DNA of 64,000 nt from Clostridiales bacterium. Lineage in GTDB: Bacteria > Bacillota > Clostridia > Oscillospirales > Ruminococcaceae. A program made the position numbers and the translations under genes. The notes under the pieces were generated by a model. The model ran no database searches. It had not been told where the DNA came from and worked only from the letters and a program-made list of their open reading frames with translations. Within the stretch, counting starts at the first letter, position 1. Every line of letters starts with the position of its first letter. Shown piece after piece: positions 24,654 to 34,008 of this stretch. The stretch is taken from contig QAMM01000008.1 in assembly GCA_003150405.1 (NCBI GenBank), positions 1 through 64,000 on the forward strand, in the 5' to 3' direction.

Positions 24654-26768
24654 ATGGCAAGACAGGCAAAACAATTCAAAACCATGTATGCCGGGCGCGA
24701 ACTGATTGTTGAGACCGGCAAAACCAGCGAACTGGCAAACGGTTCCTGCTGGGTGCGCTACGGAGAAACCGTTGTTATGGTCAACGTAACCGCTTCTGCA
24801 AAACCGCGGCCGGATATTGATTTTTTCCCGCTCTCGGTTGATTTTGAGGAAAAGCTCTACTCGGTTGGCAAAATCCCGGGGTCCTTCATTAAGCGTGAAT
24901 CCCGCCCGAGTGAGAAGGCCATCCTTGCGTCCCGTTGTGTCGACCGCCCCATCCGCCCCTTTTTCCCGAAGGACATGCGCAACGACGTTTCAGTCGTTAT
25001 GACGGTGCTGGCAAGCGACATTGACAATTCCCCGGAAATCTGCGGCATGATTGGCACCTCGGTTGCCCTTTCCATTTCGGATATTCCGTGGGAAGGCCCG
25101 ATTGCAGGCGTCAATGTTGGCCTTGTGGACGGCGAGTTTATCCTCAACCCGAACGTTGAGCAGCGCGCAAAGTCTGACCTGACACTGACCGTTGCAGGCT
25201 CCGCTGAAAAGGTCGTCATGATTGAGGCGGGGGCCAATGAAGTCCCGGACGACGTTATGCTCAACGCCATTATGACCGGCCATGAGGAAATTAAAAAGAT
25301 GGTCGCCTTTATCAGCGACATCCAGAAAGAAATCGGCAAAGAGAAATTCACATTTGAGTCGCAGGAAGTGGACGAGGCGCTGTTTGAGGACATCAAGGAG
25401 TTCGCCGTTGAAAAGGTCCGCTATGCGCTGGATACCAACGATAAAAACATCCGTGAGGAGCGCCTTGCGCCCATCGTCGATGAAATTCATGAGAAATTTG
25501 ACGAGCGCTGTGAAGAAGGCAAAACCGGCGTGATTGATGAGTGCATCTACAAGCTGCAGAAGTTCGTTGTCCGCCGCTGGCTGCTCGACGACGGCAAGCG
25601 TGTTGACGGCCGGAAACTGGACGAAATCCGTCCGCTCGACGCAGAGGTGGCGTTGCTGCCGCGCGTCCACGGTTCTGCGCTCTTTACCCGCGGCCAGACC
25701 CAGGTGCTCTCCATCACCACCCTCGGCCCGGTCCGTGACGCTCAGATGCTTGACGGCATTGACGAGGATGAAGAAAAACGTTACATGCACCAGTACAACT
25801 TCCCGTCCTACTCGGTTGGTGAGACCCGTCCGAGCCGCGGCCCTGGACGCCGTGAAATCGGCCACGGCGCGCTTGCAGAGCGCGCTCTGCTCCCAGTGAT
25901 TCCGCCGGTTGAGGAGTTCCCGTACGCCATCCGCGTTGTCTCGGAGGTTCTTTCCTCCAATGGTTCTACTTCGCAGGGCTCTATTTGTGCATCTACCCTG
26001 TCTCTGATGGACGCCGGTGTTCCGATTAAAGCGCCGGTCGCTGGTATTTCCTGCGGCCTTATCACCGAGGGCGACCGTTGGATGACGATGGTTGACATCC
26101 AGGGCCTTGAAGATTTCTTCGGCGATATGGACTTTAAGGTGGGTGGCACCCACAAGGGCATTACCGCGATTCAGGTCGATATTAAAAACGACGGCTTGAC
26201 CCCGGAGATCATTGCGGAAGCGTTCGAGAAAACCCGCAAAGCGCGTATCTACATTTTGGATGAAATCATGTTGCCGGAGTTGCCGAAGCCGCGTGAGACA
26301 GTTGGCAAGTACGCGCCGAAGATGGTCACCACCAAGATTGATGTGGACAAGATCAGTGAAGTCATCGGCAAGGGTGGTAAGGTTATCCAGAAAATCTGTG
26401 CCGACTGCGACGTTAAAATTGACGTTGAAGAGGACGGAAACGTCTTTATTTCCGGTTTGGATCTGGATAACTGCAAGCGTGCGCTCAATATTGTAGAGCT
26501 GATTGCCAACGACCCGGAAATCGGCGCTATCTACAAAGGTCGCGTCACCCGTTTAATGAGCTTCGGTGCATTTGTGGAAATCGCTCCGGGCAAAGAGGGG
26601 CTGGTCCACATTTCCAAGCTGGAGGATCACCGTGTGGAAAAGGTGGAGGATGTTGTCAGCGTAGGCGACGAGATTCTGGTCAAGGTGACCGAAATTGACA
26701 GCCAGGGCAGAATCAACCTTTCCCGCAGGGATGCGCTTGCAGACATCGCTGCAAAACAGAAAGCGTAA
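24654..26768 (+). CDS. pnp: Polyribonucleotide nucleotidyltransferase (PNPase)
   Basis: The 704-residue enzyme degrades RNA 3' to 5' with phosphate. Two RNase PH domains flank a helical linker. The second has SFSVGETRPSRG-type motifs (here YSVGETRPSRGPGRREIGHG), the phosphate-binding SSNGSTSQGS and the metal-binding DIQGLEDFFGDMD. A KH domain (KISEVIGKGGKVIQKI, approximately 555-615) and an S1 domain (YKGRVTRLMSFGAFVEI) close the protein. AGGAGG precedes the ATG. It lies after rpsO with a structured leader. All catalytic segments are intact. Confidence 0.97.
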   Translation: MARQAKQFKTMYAGRELIVETGKTSELANGSCWVRYGETVVMVNVTASAKPRPDIDFFPLSVDFEEKLYSVGKIPGSFIKRESRPSEKAILASRCVDRPIRPFFPKDMRNDVSVVMTVLASDIDNSPEICGMIGTSVALSISDIPWEGPIAGVNVGLVDGEFILNPNVEQRAKSDLTLTVAGSAEKVVMIEAGANEVPDDVMLNAIMTGHEEIKKMVAFISDIQKEIGKEKFTFESQEVDEALFEDIKEFAVEKVRYALDTNDKNIREERLAPIVDEIHEKFDERCEEGKTGVIDECIYKLQKFVVRRWLLDDGKRVDGRKLDEIRPLDAEVALLPRVHGSALFTRGQTQVLSITTLGPVRDAQMLDGIDEDEEKRYMHQYNFPSYSVGETRPSRGPGRREIGHGALAERALLPVIPPVEEFPYAIRVVSEVLSSNGSTSQGSICASTLSLMDAGVPIKAPVAGISCGLITEGDRWMTMVDIQGLEDFFGDMDFKVGGTHKGITAIQVDIKNDGLTPEIIAEAFEKTRKARIYILDEIMLPELPKPRETVGKYAPKMVTTKIDVDKISEVIGKGGKVIQKICADCDVKIDVEEDGNVFISGLDLDNCKRALNIVELIANDPEIGAIYKGRVTRLMSFGAFVEIAPGKEGLVHISKLEDHRVEKVEDVVSVGDEILVKVTEIDSQGRINLSRRDALADIAAKQKA

Positions 26769-26774
26769 ATTGGA

Positions 26775-26806
26775 AAAAAGGCCGGAGGTTCCGGCCTTTT
26801 CTTTTT
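26775..26806 (+). terminator. Terminator after pnp
   Basis: AAGGCCGGA pairs with TCCGGCCTT across GGT bases, flanked by an A-run and TTTTCTTTTT. Confidence 0.92.
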
Positions 26807-26847
26807 AATTTCCCGTTGAAACAGACGGCTTTATGTTCTGTGTTGGC

Positions 26848-26903
26848 GAAACACCAAAGACAACCCATATTTCAGTGGAATAAGGGCCTTTGGTGTTTCT
26901 TTT
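26848..26903 (+). terminator. Second hairpin between pnp and ruvC
   Basis: GAAACACCAAAG at 26848-26859 is perfectly inverted as CTTTGGTGTTTC at 26888-26899, followed by TTTT. The 28-nt loop is long, so it may be a backup terminator or a protein-binding repeat. Confidence 0.5.
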
Positions 26904-26924
26904 GGCTTCTATCAGAAGCGCACG

Positions 26925-26953
26925 TTGATTAATAACCACCCTTATGCTATAAT
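26925..26953 (+). promoter_or_regulatory. Sigma-A promoter of the ruv operon
   Basis: TTGATT at 26925-26930 and TATAAT at 26948-26953 are 17 bp apart, about 75 bp before ruvC. No LexA-like operator was recognised. Confidence 0.82.
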
Positions 26954-27028
26954 ATATTAAATATTAAACTGGTCGTATTATGGGCCAGCACGGCAGACAT
27001 CACCCAGAAGATGGAGTAAATTGCTTTT

Positions 27029-27538
27029 ATGAAAATTATTGGAATTGACCCGGGCTACGCCATTGTGGGCTATGGGGTCATTGAATACCGCTCCAATCGG
27101 TTTACTACGCTGGATTACGGGGCAATCACTACGCCGGCGGGCATGCCGTTTGAACAGCGCCTGCTTACCATCTACGAGGATTTGATGCAGATTCTCACCA
27201 TCCATAAGCCGGAGGCAATGTCGGTGGAAAAACTGTTTTTCAACTCCAACCAGAAAACGGTGATCGACGTGGCACAGGCAAGGGGAGCCATTGTACTGGC
27301 GGCCACCAAAATGGAGGTGCCGGTGTATGAGTATACCCCGCTTCAGGTCAAACAGTCGGTGGTCGGCTATGGCCGGGCTATCAAGGCGCAGGTCATGGAT
27401 ATGACCAAACGCCTGCTCAACTTAAAGGAAATCCCGAAGCCGGATGACACGGCAGACGCCCTTGCAATCGCCATCTGCCATGCGCATGCGGCGCCGTCCC
27501 TTCTCAATGAAAAACTCTTAAAAGGAATGCTGCGGTAA
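27029..27538 (+). CDS. ruvC: Holliday junction resolvase RuvC
   Basis: The 169-residue endonuclease cuts Holliday junctions brought by RuvAB. The acidic active site is visible: Asp7 in IIGIDPGYAIVGYG, Glu in SVEKLFFNSNQKT, and the DDTADALAIAICH motif near the C-terminus. Length is standard. It heads a tight operon: the last base of its TAA-type stop region overlaps the ruvA ATG. Confidence 0.97.
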   Translation: MKIIGIDPGYAIVGYGVIEYRSNRFTTLDYGAITTPAGMPFEQRLLTIYEDLMQILTIHKPEAMSVEKLFFNSNQKTVIDVAQARGAIVLAATKMEVPVYEYTPLQVKQSVVGYGRAIKAQVMDMTKRLLNLKEIPKPDDTADALAIAICHAHAAPSLLNEKLLKGMLR

Positions 27539-28149
27539 TGTTATATCATGTACGGGGAACATTAATCCATGTTGAACCTAATCTTGCGGTTGTAGAATGC
27601 GCCGGTGTGGGCTATGCGTTGCGTACCACCACCCAAACGATGTCCCGCCTGCCGGAAGTGGGGAGCGAAACAAAGCTTTACACCCACCTTTATGTCCGCG
27701 AAGATGTCGTTGAGCTGTTCGGCTTTGCAGAAATGGCGGAACTCAACTGCTTTAAAATGCTGCTGTCGGTTTCCGGCGTTGGCCCGAAGGCGGCGCTCTC
27801 CATCCTCTCCAATGTTTCGCCGGAGCAGTTTGCGCTCTGCGTTGCAACAGGGGACAGCAAGGTGTTTACGGCGGCAAAGGGCATTGGCGCGAAAACGGCC
27901 CAGCGCATTGTGTTGGAGCTTAAGGATAAAATTACCAACGAACAGCTTGAAGGCAGCGTAGGGGCCGCTAATCCGGCGGTCAGCGGCATTGCATCCGGAC
28001 GGGGCAACCTCTCTGAGGCCATCAGCGCACTGGTGGTGCTGGGTTACCCGCAGGCACAGGCTGCCCATGTGGTTGCGGCCATGGACGCCGAGCTGCCGGT
28101 GGAAGAACTCATTAAAAGCGCCTTAAAGGCGCTGGCGGGGCAGGTGTAA
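27538..28149 (+). CDS. ruvA: Holliday junction branch migration protein RuvA
   Basis: The 203-residue protein binds the four-way junction and recruits RuvB. It shows the N-terminal OB fold, helix-hairpin-helix segments (LLSVSGVGPKAALSIL and AAKGIGAKTAQRIVLELKDK) and the C-terminal domain III (LSEAISALVVLGYPQAQA) that contacts RuvB. The ATG overlaps the ruvC stop. Confidence 0.97.
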   Translation: MLYHVRGTLIHVEPNLAVVECAGVGYALRTTTQTMSRLPEVGSETKLYTHLYVREDVVELFGFAEMAELNCFKMLLSVSGVGPKAALSILSNVSPEQFALCVATGDSKVFTAAKGIGAKTAQRIVLELKDKITNEQLEGSVGAANPAVSGIASGRGNLSEAISALVVLGYPQAQAAHVVAAMDAELPVEELIKSALKALAGQV

Positions 28150-28152
28150 CGA

Positions 28153-29202
28153 ATGTTTGACAGTACAATGGATTTTGAAGAACGCGTCCTGACCCCGGAG
28201 AGCACGCCGGAGGATACCGATGTTGAATACAGTCTGCGGCCGAAAACCCTGTCGGAATACATTGGGCAGGATAAGGTCAAGGAAAACCTTTCGGTTTTCA
28301 TTGAAGCGGCAAAGGGCCGCGGGGAACCGCTGGATCATGTGCTGCTTTACGGCCCGCCTGGGCTTGGAAAAACAACCCTTTCCTGTATCATTGCCAATGA
28401 AATGAACGTCAACGTGCGCATTACCTCCGGCCCGGCCATTGAAAAGCCCGGCGATCTGGCGGCGCTGTTGACCAACCTGAGCCCGAACGACGTTTTGTTC
28501 ATCGATGAAATCCACCGGCTCTCTCGCGCGGTTGAAGAGGTGCTCTACCCGGCAATGGAGGACTACGCGCTGGATATCATCATCGGCAAAGGACCTTCGG
28601 CGCGTTCCATCCGCATTGATTTGCCGAAATTTACGCTAGTTGGCGCAACCACCCGCGCTGGGCAGCTTACTGCACCGCTGCGCGACCGCTTTGGCGTGAT
28701 GCTGCGGCTGGAGCTTTATACCAACGAACAGCTGAGCGATATTATTATGCGCTCTGCCGGGATTCTGGAAATTTCCTGCACCAAAGACGGCGCGTTGGAA
28801 CTTGCTAAGCGCTCCCGTGGGACTCCGCGTGTGGCAAACCGCCTGCTCAAGCGGGTGCGCGATTTTGCGCAGGTCATGGGCAACGGTACGGTAAACCGCG
28901 AAATTGTCGATACGGCACTGGAGCGGCTGGATATTGACACGCTTGGGCTGGACGCCATTGACCGGCGCATGCTCACCACCATTATCCGCAACTACGGCGG
29001 CGGCCCGGTTGGGCTTGAGACGCTGGCGGCGGCGCTTGGCGAAGAGCCGGTAACTTTGGAAGATGTTTACGAGCCTTATTTGATGCAGCTTGGCTTTTTG
29101 TCCCGCACGCCGCGCGGGCGCTGTGTCACCGACCTAGCCTATGAGCATTTGCACCTTTCGCGCGGGCGTTCTGGCGACGGTCCGGAGCAGCTGAAATTAT
29201 AA
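28153..29202 (+). CDS. ruvB: Holliday junction branch migration helicase RuvB
   Basis: The 349-residue AAA+ motor drives branch migration. [13 protein letters not shown] is Walker [11 protein letters not shown] is Walker [20 protein letters not shown] is the sensor and arginine-finger stretch, and the C-terminal winged helix ends in [15 protein letters not shown]. It starts 3 bp after ruvA and completes ruvCAB. Confidence 0.97.
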   Translation: MFDSTMDFEERVLTPESTPEDTDVEYSLRPKTLSEYIGQDKVKENLSVFIEAAKGRGEPLDHVLLYGPPGLGKTTLSCIIANEMNVNVRITSGPAIEKPGDLAALLTNLSPNDVLFIDEIHRLSRAVEEVLYPAMEDYALDIIIGKGPSARSIRIDLPKFTLVGATTRAGQLTAPLRDRFGVMLRLELYTNEQLSDIIMRSAGILEISCTKDGALELAKRSRGTPRVANRLLKRVRDFAQVMGNGTVNREIVDTALERLDIDTLGLDAIDRRMLTTIIRNYGGGPVGLETLAAALGEEPVTLEDVYEPYLMQLGFLSRTPRGRCVTDLAYEHLHLSRGRSGDGPEQLKL

Positions 29203-29224
29203 TGGTTTTAAGAGGGAGAAACGA

Positions 29225-30571
29225 ATGAGCAGATTATTTGGAACCGACGGCGTCAGGGGAATTGCCGGAACCGAACTCACCTGTGAGCTGGCCATGTGCA
29301 TTGGGCGCGCGGCGGCGGTTGTTTTAACCAAGCACACATCCCACAAGCCCAAGCTTGTTATCGGCAAGGACACCCGTATCTCTTCGGATATGCTGGAAGC
29401 GGCGCTGGTTGCGGGCATTTGCTCGGTTGGGGCGGATGTGGAAATCCTGGGGGTTATCCCAACCCCGGCAGTAGCTTTTCTGGTCAAAAAATACGGCGCG
29501 GATGCTGGTGTAATGATCTCCGCCTCCCACAACCCGGTGGAGTACAACGGAATCAAGCTCTTTAACGGAGAGGGATTTAAGCTCTCAGACGCATTGGAGG
29601 ACGAGATAGAAGCTCTCCTCAATGGCGACTTGACCCCATACCTGAAAAACGGCGTGGAACTGGGCCGGGTTCGGCGGGTGAAAACCGCTGCTTCGGATTA
29701 TGTCAAGCACCTGATTTCCTGTATGGATGACAATTTAGAGGGCATGTCGGTTGCGGTGGACTGTGCCAACGGCTCGGCCAGTGTGACGGCTGAAATGTTG
29801 TTTAAAGGTCTTGGCGCCAAGCCGCTTATCATCAACTGTGAGCCGGACGGCACCAATATCAACAACAACTGCGGCTCTACCCATCTGGATACCTTGACTG
29901 CCTTTATGAAAAAGCACCGCTGCCAGCTCGGTGTGGCCTTCGACGGTGATGCGGACCGTTGCCTGGCGGTGGATGAGCAGGGCAACCAGGTGGACGGCGA
30001 TAAAATGCTTGCCATTTTCTCCAAATCCATGAAAGAGCAGGGCAAGCTCAACCACGACACCGTTGTGGTCACGGTTATGAGCAACCTTGGCTTTTTCCAT
30101 TTTGCAAACCGCGAGTCGGTTCAGGCGATTGCTGCAAATGTCGGTGATCGTTATGTCCTGGAAGAGATGCTCAAGGGCGGTTACAACCTGGGCGGCGAGC
30201 AGTCCGGTCATATTATTTTCAGCGATTATGCCACCACCGGCGATGGCCAGCTCTCTGCTATTAAACTGATGGGGGTTGTCCGCGAATACGGCAAAAAGCT
30301 GTCTGTGATCAGCGGGGTGATGAACCGTTTCCCGCAGGTGATGATCAACATTAAAGCGAACAACGGCAAAGAAATGCTGGAGGAAAACGACTTAATCCGG
30401 GGTGAGATTGATTCAGCCGCTGACGAACTTGGAGCCGATGGGCGCATTTTGGTGCGCGCTTCCGGAACCGAGCCGCTCATCCGCGTAATGGTTGAGGGCA
30501 AAGAGCTTGACCTTGCCAACCGCTATGCCCTTCGGATTGCAAACGTCATCAAGGAGCAGCTTGGCGCATGA
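29225..30571 (+). CDS. glmM: Phosphoglucosamine mutase
   Basis: The 448-residue enzyme converts glucosamine-6-phosphate to glucosamine-1-phosphate for peptidoglycan synthesis. Ser101 in MISASHNPVEYNGIK is the phosphoserine, FDGDADRC is the magnesium loop, GGEQSGHII is the sugar-specificity loop and RASGTEPLIRVMVEG is the phosphate-binding loop. GGGAG precedes the ATG. Its end overlaps the following methyltransferase start by ATGA. Confidence 0.96.
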   Translation: MSRLFGTDGVRGIAGTELTCELAMCIGRAAAVVLTKHTSHKPKLVIGKDTRISSDMLEAALVAGICSVGADVEILGVIPTPAVAFLVKKYGADAGVMISASHNPVEYNGIKLFNGEGFKLSDALEDEIEALLNGDLTPYLKNGVELGRVRRVKTAASDYVKHLISCMDDNLEGMSVAVDCANGSASVTAEMLFKGLGAKPLIINCEPDGTNINNNCGSTHLDTLTAFMKKHRCQLGVAFDGDADRCLAVDEQGNQVDGDKMLAIFSKSMKEQGKLNHDTVVVTVMSNLGFFHFANRESVQAIAANVGDRYVLEEMLKGGYNLGGEQSGHIIFSDYATTGDGQLSAIKLMGVVREYGKKLSVISGVMNRFPQVMINIKANNGKEMLEENDLIRGEIDSAADELGADGRILVRASGTEPLIRVMVEGKELDLANRYALRIANVIKEQLGA

Positions 30572-31434
30572 GAGCGACACAGGACTGGAAAGACTACGAA
30601 ATGATTGATACCTCCGGCGGAGAAAAGCTGGAGCGGTGGGGCGATGTTCTGCTCATCCGGCCGGACCCGCAGGTGATTTGGGACAATATTCGGCAAAGCC
30701 CGCTGTGGCAAAAGGCTGACGCCCACTATCTGCGTTCTAATAAAGGCGGCGGCGAGTGGGATTACATGCGCCGCTTGCCGGAGAGCTGGACCATTTCTTA
30801 TAAAGCGCTGACCTTCCGCATCCGGCCGACCGGGTTTAAGCATACCGGCTTATTTCCGGAACAGGCGGTCAACTGGGATTATTTTGAGAAAACTATCCGC
30901 GGGGCAGGGCGGCCGGTCAAGGTGCTCAACCTGTTTGCCTACACCGGCGGCGCAACCTTGGCCTGTGCGGCTGCGGGGGCGCAGGTCTGCCATGTAGACG
31001 CCTCCAAGGGCATGGTGCAGTGGGCGCGGGACAATGCGGCGCTCTCCGGCCTTGCGGACAAGCCTATCCGCTGGATTGTGGATGACTGTGAGAAATTCGT
31101 CCAGCGGGAAATCCGCCGCGGCAACCGTTACGACGCAGTGATTATGGATCCGCCCTCCTATGGGCGCGGCCCCTCCGGCGAAATCTGGAAGCTGGAAGAA
31201 AAAATCCACCCGCTGGTGGAGCTCTGCACCGGGGTGTTGACCGAACAGCCGCTCTTTTTTGCGCTCAACTCCTATACTACAGGGCTTTCTCCTTCGGTGA
31301 TGGAGTACCTGCTCGGCATTACGGTGGCCCGGAAGTTTGGCGGCGCGGTCCGCTCGGATGAAATTGGCCTGCCGGTCACCCAAAGCGGCTATACTTTGCC
31401 ATGCGGTTCTACAGCTCTGTGGACGGCCGGCTGA
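30568..31434 (+). CDS. Class I SAM-dependent methyltransferase, RlmI/RlmK-like
   Basis: The 288-residue protein has the Rossmann methyltransferase core: VLNLFAYTGGATLACAAAGA is the SAM-binding motif I, VCHVDASKGMVQWARDN contains motif II, and AVIMDPPSYGRGPSGEIW contains the DPPSY motif IV. This pattern resembles the 23S rRNA methyltransferases RlmI/RlmK, but the N-terminal PUA domain of RlmI is missing. The methylated base is unknown; rRNA is most likely. It overlaps glmM by 4 bp. Confidence 0.82.
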   Translation: MRATQDWKDYEMIDTSGGEKLERWGDVLLIRPDPQVIWDNIRQSPLWQKADAHYLRSNKGGGEWDYMRRLPESWTISYKALTFRIRPTGFKHTGLFPEQAVNWDYFEKTIRGAGRPVKVLNLFAYTGGATLACAAAGAQVCHVDASKGMVQWARDNAALSGLADKPIRWIVDDCEKFVQREIRRGNRYDAVIMDPPSYGRGPSGEIWKLEEKIHPLVELCTGVLTEQPLFFALNSYTTGLSPSVMEYLLGITVARKFGGAVRSDEIGLPVTQSGYTLPCGSTALWTAG

Positions 31435-31466
31435 TGTAATACGGAACAAATGGGAAGGACGACACG

Positions 31467-32318
31467 TTGGAACAGATTATTACAACCAAAGACCTGATGT
31501 TTGAATATCGGGCGCAGCTCCCGGAGGAATCCAACACTAGGGTGCTCAACCAAATCAACCTCAGCATCCGCAAGGGGGAATTTCTTGCTATCCTGGGGCA
31601 CAATGGTTCCGGTAAATCCACCCTTGCCAAACACTTCAACGCCGTGCTCAAACCGACGGCGGGCAAGGTGGAGGTCGAAGGAATTGATACGGCGGACGAT
31701 TCCCGCGTGTTTGACATCCGCCAGACGGTTGGTATGGTGTTCCAGAACCCGGACAACCAGATTGTCGCCACCATTGTGGAGGAGGACGTTGCCTTCGGGC
31801 TGGAAAATATGGGGGTGGAGCCAAAGGAGATCCGCCGCCGTGTGGATGAAGCGCTCCGCCAGGTGGATATGGTGGAATACTATCGCCATTCGCCGCACCA
31901 GCTTTCCGGCGGGCAGAAGCAGCGGGTTGCCATTGCGGGCATAATCGCCATGCGGCCGGACTGCATTGTGCTGGACGAACCCACCGCCATGCTCGACCCA
32001 AGGGGGCGCCGGGAGGTTATGAAAACCATTCAGGAGCTCAACCGGGAGAATGGCATTACCGTTGTGCTCATCACCCATTATATGGATGAAGCGGTCAAAG
32101 CGGACCGTGTGGTGGTCATTGACGAAGGGGATATTTTGCTGGACGGAACGCCCAAGCAGGTGTTCCGGAATGTAGAGCTGCTCAAAAGCGTTGGCCTTGA
32201 CGTACCGCAGGTGACCGAACTCGCTTATGAGCTGCGAAGAAGCGGGGTCGATATCCCGGAGGATATCCTCACCGAGCAGGAATGTGTGGATTATTTATCC
32301 AAATTGTTGGAGGAATGA
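31467..32318 (+). CDS. ecfA1: ECF transporter ATPase A1
   Basis: The 283-residue ATPase powers energy-coupling-factor vitamin and metal import. Walker A is [12 protein letters not shown], the Q-loop is [20 protein letters not shown] (typical of EcfA1), the signature is [14 protein letters not shown] and Walker B is [13 protein letters not shown]. It starts with TTG at 31467 behind GGGAAGGA. With ecfA2 and ecfT it forms a shared energising module; no substrate-binding S component is next to it, so partners are encoded elsewhere. Confidence 0.94.
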   Translation: MEQIITTKDLMFEYRAQLPEESNTRVLNQINLSIRKGEFLAILGHNGSGKSTLAKHFNAVLKPTAGKVEVEGIDTADDSRVFDIRQTVGMVFQNPDNQIVATIVEEDVAFGLENMGVEPKEIRRRVDEALRQVDMVEYYRHSPHQLSGGQKQRVAIAGIIAMRPDCIVLDEPTAMLDPRGRREVMKTIQELNRENGITVVLITHYMDEAVKADRVVVIDEGDILLDGTPKQVFRNVELLKSVGLDVPQVTELAYELRRSGVDIPEDILTEQECVDYLSKLLEE

Positions 32319-32320
32319 CT

Positions 32321-33193
32321 GTGCCAATGATAGAAGTCAGGGACCTGACCCATGTTTACAGTGCGGGTACCCCGTTTGAAAAAGTGGCGCTCGACCATAT
32401 TAACCTTTCCATTGAATCCGGCGAATTTGTCGGTGTGATTGGACACACCGGTTCGGGCAAATCGACGCTGATTCAACAGTTCAACGGTTTGCTCAAGCCG
32501 ACTTCGGGGGAAATCCTCGTGGACGGACGGAATATCTGGGAGGAAAAAAAACAGATACGCCGCCTGCGCTTTGATGTGGGCTTGGTATTCCAGTACCCGG
32601 AGTACCAGCTTTTTGAGGAAACCGTTTACAAAGACATCGCATTCGGGCCCAAAAACATGGGGCTTGACGAGGAGGAAATTGACCGAAGGGTGCAGGATGC
32701 AGCCGGCTTTGCCGGTATTTCCGAGGAAATGCTGGGCAAAAGCCCATTTGAGCTTTCCGGTGGGCAGAAGCGCCGCGCCGCCATTGCCGGCGTGATTGCC
32801 ATGGACCCAAAGGTGCTCATCTTGGACGAGCCCACCGCCGGGCTTGACCCCAAGGGGCGCGACCGGATTCTGGGGCGGATAAAGGAGTACCATCAAACCA
32901 AGAAAAACACCATTCTCCTGGTTTCCCACAGCATGGAGGATGTTGCGAAATTTGCCACAAAGGTTCTTGTCATGAACAAGGCAAAGGTCTTTACCTACGG
33001 CACGGTGGACGAGGTGTTTTCCAAATCCGAAACCATTTCCCACATGGGGCTTTCCATCCCGCAGATTTCCAAGGTGTTCCATGCGCTGAGCGACAAGGGC
33101 TTTAACGTGGAGCGCAACGTTTATACGGTGGAACGCGCCAAGCAGGAAATATTGAACCGACTTGCGAAAGGACAGAGGCAGGAACATGCTTAA
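32321..33193 (+). CDS. ecfA2: ECF transporter ATPase A2
   Basis: The 290-residue second ATPase of the module has Walker A VIGHTGSGKSTLI, the Q-loop VGLVFQYPEYQLFEETVYKD (typical of EcfA2), signature LSGGQKRRAAIAGV and Walker B VLILDEPTAGLDP. Start choice: GGAGG lies 7 nt before GTG at 32321, which fits better than the ATG at 32315 (1 nt) that overlaps the ecfA1 stop. It overlaps ecfT by 8 bp. Confidence 0.93.
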   Translation: MPMIEVRDLTHVYSAGTPFEKVALDHINLSIESGEFVGVIGHTGSGKSTLIQQFNGLLKPTSGEILVDGRNIWEEKKQIRRLRFDVGLVFQYPEYQLFEETVYKDIAFGPKNMGLDEEEIDRRVQDAAGFAGISEEMLGKSPFELSGGQKRRAAIAGVIAMDPKVLILDEPTAGLDPKGRDRILGRIKEYHQTKKNTILLVSHSMEDVAKFATKVLVMNKAKVFTYGTVDEVFSKSETISHMGLSIPQISKVFHALSDKGFNVERNVYTVERAKQEILNRLAKGQRQEHA

Positions 33194-33998
33194 GGATATT
33201 ACAATAGGACAGTATTTTCCGGGTGCTTCTTTCCTGCACCGGCTGGACCCGCGGGTGAAAATCCTGCTGACCATTGCCTACATTGTCATGCTGTTTATGG
33301 TTTCCAATTCGCTTGGGTTCCTCGTTGGCATTGGGCTGCTAGTTGCCGCCTATCTGGTTTCTAAAATTCCGTTTAAAATGATGCTCAAGGGCATCAAACC
33401 CATTGTGCCGATTGTCATTTTCACCGGCATTTTGAACTTGTTTTTTGTCTCCGGCACCCCGATTGTTCAGTTCTGGGCCGTTACCATTACCTGGGAGGGG
33501 CTGCGGCTTGCCGTGATTATGGCAGTCCGCATTCTTGCGCTCATTGCGGGCGCGAGCCTGCTTACTTACACCACCTCCCCGATTGAGCTGACCGACGCCA
33601 TTGAGTCGCTGTTAAAGCCGCTCAAGGCCGTTCGCTTTCCGGTGCATGAGCTTGCCATGATGATGACCATCGCCCTGCGGTTTATCCCGACCCTCATTGA
33701 GGAAACCGATAAGATCATGTCTGCGCAGAAGGCGAGGGGAGCGGATTTTGAATCCGGCAACCTCATCCAGCGCGCAAAGGCATTGGTGCCGATTCTCATA
33801 CCGCTTTTTATCTCGGCATTCCGCCGGGCGGATGACCTTGCAATGGCAATGGAGTGCCGCTGCTACCACGGCGGGGAGGGGCGCACCCGGATGAAACAGC
33901 TTCGCTTAGGCGCCATTGACCTCTACGGGTCTTTGATTATGGCGGCCTGTATTGCCGGGGTGGTTTGCATCAATCTCTTTGTGCCGGTCCTGTTCTGA
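33186..33998 (+). CDS. ecfT: ECF transporter transmembrane protein T
   Basis: The 270-residue scaffold couples the two ATPases to S components in the membrane. It has several membrane helices and the two cytoplasmic coupling motifs with Ala-Arg-Gly: AQKARGADFESG, and later AMECRCYHGGEGRTRM, where the second motif is less standard. The ATG at 33186 follows AGGCAGGAAC. It is directly followed by truA, as in many Firmicutes. Confidence 0.93.
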   Translation: MLKDITIGQYFPGASFLHRLDPRVKILLTIAYIVMLFMVSNSLGFLVGIGLLVAAYLVSKIPFKMMLKGIKPIVPIVIFTGILNLFFVSGTPIVQFWAVTITWEGLRLAVIMAVRILALIAGASLLTYTTSPIELTDAIESLLKPLKAVRFPVHELAMMMTIALRFIPTLIEETDKIMSAQKARGADFESGNLIQRAKALVPILIPLFISAFRRADDLAMAMECRCYHGGEGRTRMKQLRLGAIDLYGSLIMAACIAGVVCINLFVPVLF

Positions 33999-34008
33999 GG
34001 GCTGCCGT

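Noticed and set aside
24990..26153. 387-codon minus-strand frame inside pnp
   Set aside because: Antisense shadow of PNPase, caused by codon bias; no start signal.
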